DNA from: Microtetraspora glauca
GTDB taxonomy: Bacteria > Actinomycetota > Actinomycetes > Streptosporangiales > Streptosporangiaceae
Assembly (NCBI GenBank): GCA_001570385.1
Contig: BBYL01000013.1
Span: 124,001-188,000, forward strand
Length of the DNA stretch: 64,000 bases
Reading direction: 5' to 3'
Shown piece by piece: positions 62,517-64,000 of this stretch (positions are counted from its first letter, which is position 1; the number at the start of each line of letters is the position of its first letter). A program made the translations under genes and the position numbers. Below the pieces are notes generated by a model. It made no database searches and was not told the origin of the DNA. It saw only the letters and a list, made by a program, of their open reading frames with translations.

Positions 62517-62937
62517 TTGACCACTCTGGATCCCGCTCCGCAGCGGGCCGAGTACTTCCATCACCTTCCGGGCGGGCTTCGTCGCCGATACCGCGACCTG
62601 GCCCGCCTGGGCGGCTGCGTCCAGCCGATCCGCGTCCGTGGGGAGATGTCCCACGTCGGTGCCGACGGCATCCAACGCAAGGTCTACAGCACCCGCGGTG
62701 AGATCGGCGGCGTTCTCCTGGTCGCCTGCGGCAACCGCCGTGCATCGCGTTGTCCTGCCTGCGCTGAGGTGTACCGGGCCGACACCTTCCACCTGATCCG
62801 CGCCGGTCTGCTCGGGGGAGACAAGGGAGTCCCGGATTCGGTGCGCGAGCATCCCCGCGCCCTGGTCACGCTGACCGCGCCGTCGTTCGGGCCGGTCCAC
62901 GCCCACCGCACCGGTAAGGACGGGGCGTCTCGTCGGG
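62517..62937 (+). pseudogene. N-terminal part of an AICE replication initiator (RepSA-like)
   Basis: The frame from TTG 62517 reads 'GCVQPIRVRGEMSHVGADG', 'YSTRGEIGGVLLVACGNRRA' and 'SRCPACAEVYRADTFHLIRA', then 'HPRALVTLTAPSFGPVH', the zinc-ribbon and motif 1-2 region of RepSA-type rolling-circle initiators. It breaks off at about 62937 and joins an integrase tail. A short Cys-containing frame ending at 62520 overlaps its start (TTGA), typical of an upstream spd- or helper-gene remnant. Confidence 0.85.
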
Positions 62938-63053
62938 CACAGCAGTACGGCCGTGACGGAACTCGTTTACCGCAAGCAGATCCGGCCCGTTCTCCAAGGT
63001 GGCGCGGTGGTGATGGACCAGATCTTCAAGCGGTCCGTCTTAGGGGCTATCTA
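62938..63053 (+). pseudogene. C-terminal relic of a tyrosine-recombinase integrase, fused to Rep fragment
   Basis: The frame reads 'HSSTAVTELVYRKQIRPVLQ' then 'GGAVVMDQIFKRSV', stop at 63051. It holds the active-site Tyr in 'ELVYRKQ', the family's last conserved block. It is out of frame with the Rep part, so a deletion has joined rep to int. Its sequence differs from the integrase relic beside tRNA-Ala, so two integrases existed. Confidence 0.85.
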
Positions 63054-63777
63054 GACGATGGACAAGGTCAACTGTGGGACCAACAACCCAGATCTGCTGG
63101 AATCCGATGCCGACCGCCCACTCGCCATACTGCTCGCGGAAGGCGTTGACTACCGGTTGCAGTGCGCCTCCCACGCTGTCGGTGGCGTCCAGGACAAGGA
63201 TCACGCTTCGATCAGCGCGAGTTCTCTTGGCTCCGATAGCGTCTCGGATCTCCTCGACGGCCTCTGCTTGAGTGCGGATCCGCTCCAAAGAGGGCTGGCG
63301 TGCCAGCACAGCCCACGCCACTCTCTCTACCGTGGTGACTTGGATCATCAAACTCTGCCCAGCGTCGTTATGGGCAATGCAGTCCACGCCCCGCTCATCC
63401 CGAGCACCCGCGCTCAGCACCTCGGGATCGCGCCAGTTCTGTCCGAACTGGTTGAGCCGACGCAGGAGACCTTGAGCCGCGCGCAGTTCCCTATATTCCT
63501 TTTGAGAGGCCCTGCCCCCGATACGATCAAGAAGCAGCCCGTTCGTATCGACGTCCGCGCTCGCGGTTCGTCCATCGACGCCGCTGCGGAACACGCGGAT
63601 GGTTGCGCTGCCATCGATACCTCGACCGTCGATGACCATGGATTCCTCGCCAGTAGCGCTGTCTTCAAGGAACACATGTCGTGTCACGTGCTGGGGCTGA
63701 GGCCCGTTTGTCTCGGTGATCTCGCTCCCGGTTGGGGAGCCATCAAGCTCAGGTCGGTCCTTCGGAAGGCCGACCAT
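63040..63777 (-). CDS. Hypothetical protein with possible degenerate PD-(D/E)XK core
   Basis: A 245-residue soluble protein starting at ATG 63777 with GAGGAG upstream. A region after about residue 130 reads 'DERGVDCIAHNDAGQSLMIQ' then 'VTTVERVAW'. A D-x(n)-Q-x-T pattern of this type recalls the nuclease core D...(D/E/Q)-x-K, but Lys is replaced by Thr. The remainder ('RTQAEAVEEIRDAIGAKRTR', 'VILVLDATDSVGGALQPVV') suggests a beta-alpha fold. I do not recognise a family. It lies between the integrase relic and tRNA-Ile, the usual place of element cargo, and its end overlaps the relic. Confidence 0.6.
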   Translation of the reverse strand: MVGLPKDRPELDGSPTGSEITETNGPQPQHVTRHVFLEDSATGEESMVIDGRGIDGSATIRVFRSGVDGRTASADVDTNGLLLDRIGGRASQKEYRELRAAQGLLRRLNQFGQNWRDPEVLSAGARDERGVDCIAHNDAGQSLMIQVTTVERVAWAVLARQPSLERIRTQAEAVEEIRDAIGAKRTRADRSVILVLDATDSVGGALQPVVNAFREQYGEWAVGIGFQQIWVVGPTVDLVHRLDSP

Positions 63778-63809
63778 GTCTCTCCTCACCGCTGCTATTG
63801 AGAGCATTA

Positions 63810-63829
63810 GTCACGCAGTTAGGCACGCA
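63810..63829. promoter_or_regulatory. Possible integrase arm-type site next to tRNA-Ile
   Basis: GTCACGCAGTTAGGCACGCA has the same 20-bp form as 60211-60230 and 17533-17552 and lies 50 bp before the tRNA 3' end. Confidence 0.5.
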
Positions 63830-63839
63830 GAGATCAAAA

Positions 63840-63870
63840 AGGCCGTTCTCCGACGATCGGAAAACGGCCT
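63840..63870 (+). terminator. GGCC-type hairpin before tRNA-Ile
   Basis: AGGCCGTTCTCC (63840-63851) and GGAAAACGGCCT (63859-63870) form a 12-bp stem with one mismatch and a 7-base loop, led by a run of A. Confidence 0.8.
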
Positions 63871-63878
63871 GTGAACTG

Positions 63879-63955
63879 TGGTGGGGCTACCAGGACTTGA
63901 ACCTGGGACCTCTTCCTTATCAGGGAAGCGCTCTAACCGACTGAGCTATAGCCCC
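63879..63955 (-). tRNA. tRNA-Ile (anticodon GAT), CCA encoded
   Basis: A complete tRNA. The acceptor GGGGCTA pairs with TAGCCCC, the D-arm region is GCTCAGTCGGTTAGAGC, and the anticodon arm CTTCC-CTGATAA-GGAAG gives anticodon GAT. The T-arm is CCAGG-TTCAAGT-CCTGG and the discriminator A is followed by an encoded CCA (63879-63881). Its 3' 47 bp recur exactly at 58082-58128 and nearly at 60069-60114. Confidence 0.96.
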
Positions 63956-64000
63956 TTGCACGCGCCACGAACGTTACCGCATCCGCTGGACGGAGGCGAA

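Overview
The window is 64 kb of high-GC chromosome from a filamentous actinomycete, most likely of the Streptosporangiales/Thermomonosporaceae type. The pointers are pervasive G/C third positions, GTG/TTG starts, an XRE-DUF5753 regulator, DUF397, DUF3140 and DUF6343 proteins, a 39-residue DLW-39 protein, a SigB/SigF-type sigma factor and many secreted proteases. The order-level assignment is inferred from gene content only.

Layout. (1) 0-14.9 kb holds ordinary single genes and small operons: an SLC13/ArsB-type permease (cut by the left edge), a TetR-controlled MFS exporter with a clear 16-bp palindromic operator, a three-gene cell-surface operon (two small WxL-like secreted proteins plus a membrane-anchored DUF916 protein), a ScyD-like secreted beta-propeller, a GNAT enzyme, a DUF72 protein, a Tat-exported KstD-like flavoprotein and a secreted beta-lactamase-fold hydrolase. 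(2) 14.9-31 kb is a graveyard of integrated elements. It has truncated or frame-broken copies of an XRE regulator, an ECF41 sigma factor (two pieces now facing opposite ways), an SMP-30-like protein, an ISAs1 transposase, a replication initiator, an alpha-L-fucosidase, a tyrosine recombinase and a KilAC-like antirepressor. These lie among a few intact genes (cupin, DUF1801, XRE-DUF5753, DUF4386, serine hydrolase, TetR plus quinone oxidoreductase). One intact tRNA-Ala(TGC) and two complementary tRNA-Ala half-copies punctuate it. (3) 31-58 kb is mostly intact: phosphonatase-like HAD, DLW-39, RsbW-like ATPase and DUF397; a GlxA regulator next to an operon of TPP enzyme, FAD/Fe-S dehydrogenase and enolase-superfamily enzyme; an SDR and a SigB-type sigma factor; then a secreted-protease district (trypsin-like, M4-M28-CBM fusion, LysR, streptogrisin-CBM) and a set of regulators. 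(4) 58-64 kb is a second element graveyard anchored on tRNA-Ile(GAT). The intact tRNA is at the right edge, truncated copies lie at 58.1 and 60.1 kb (a faint one at 17.4 kb), and a replication-initiator N-terminus abuts an integrase C-terminus.

How it fits together. Both graveyards show the signature of actinomycete integrative and conjugative elements (AICEs): core sites that end in a tRNA anticodon loop, a GGCC-type hairpin just before several core sites, Rep/Int remnants, and a 20-bp GTCACGCA-type motif near three tRNA-Ile-type sites that may be an integrase arm site. Repeated insertion, internal deletion and partial excision would explain the truncated copies and chimeric reading frames (for example an ATPase-domain fragment joined to a PP2C-like domain). 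The protease district looks like a nutrient-scavenging or predatory secretome: two exoproteases share an almost identical C-terminal chitin-binding-type domain, with a LysR regulator gene between them. The most novel candidates are the WxL-like/DUF916 operon, the M4-M28-CBM protease, the split-tRNA attachment-site system, and a possible degenerate PD-(D/E)XK protein carried beside the tRNA-Ile site.
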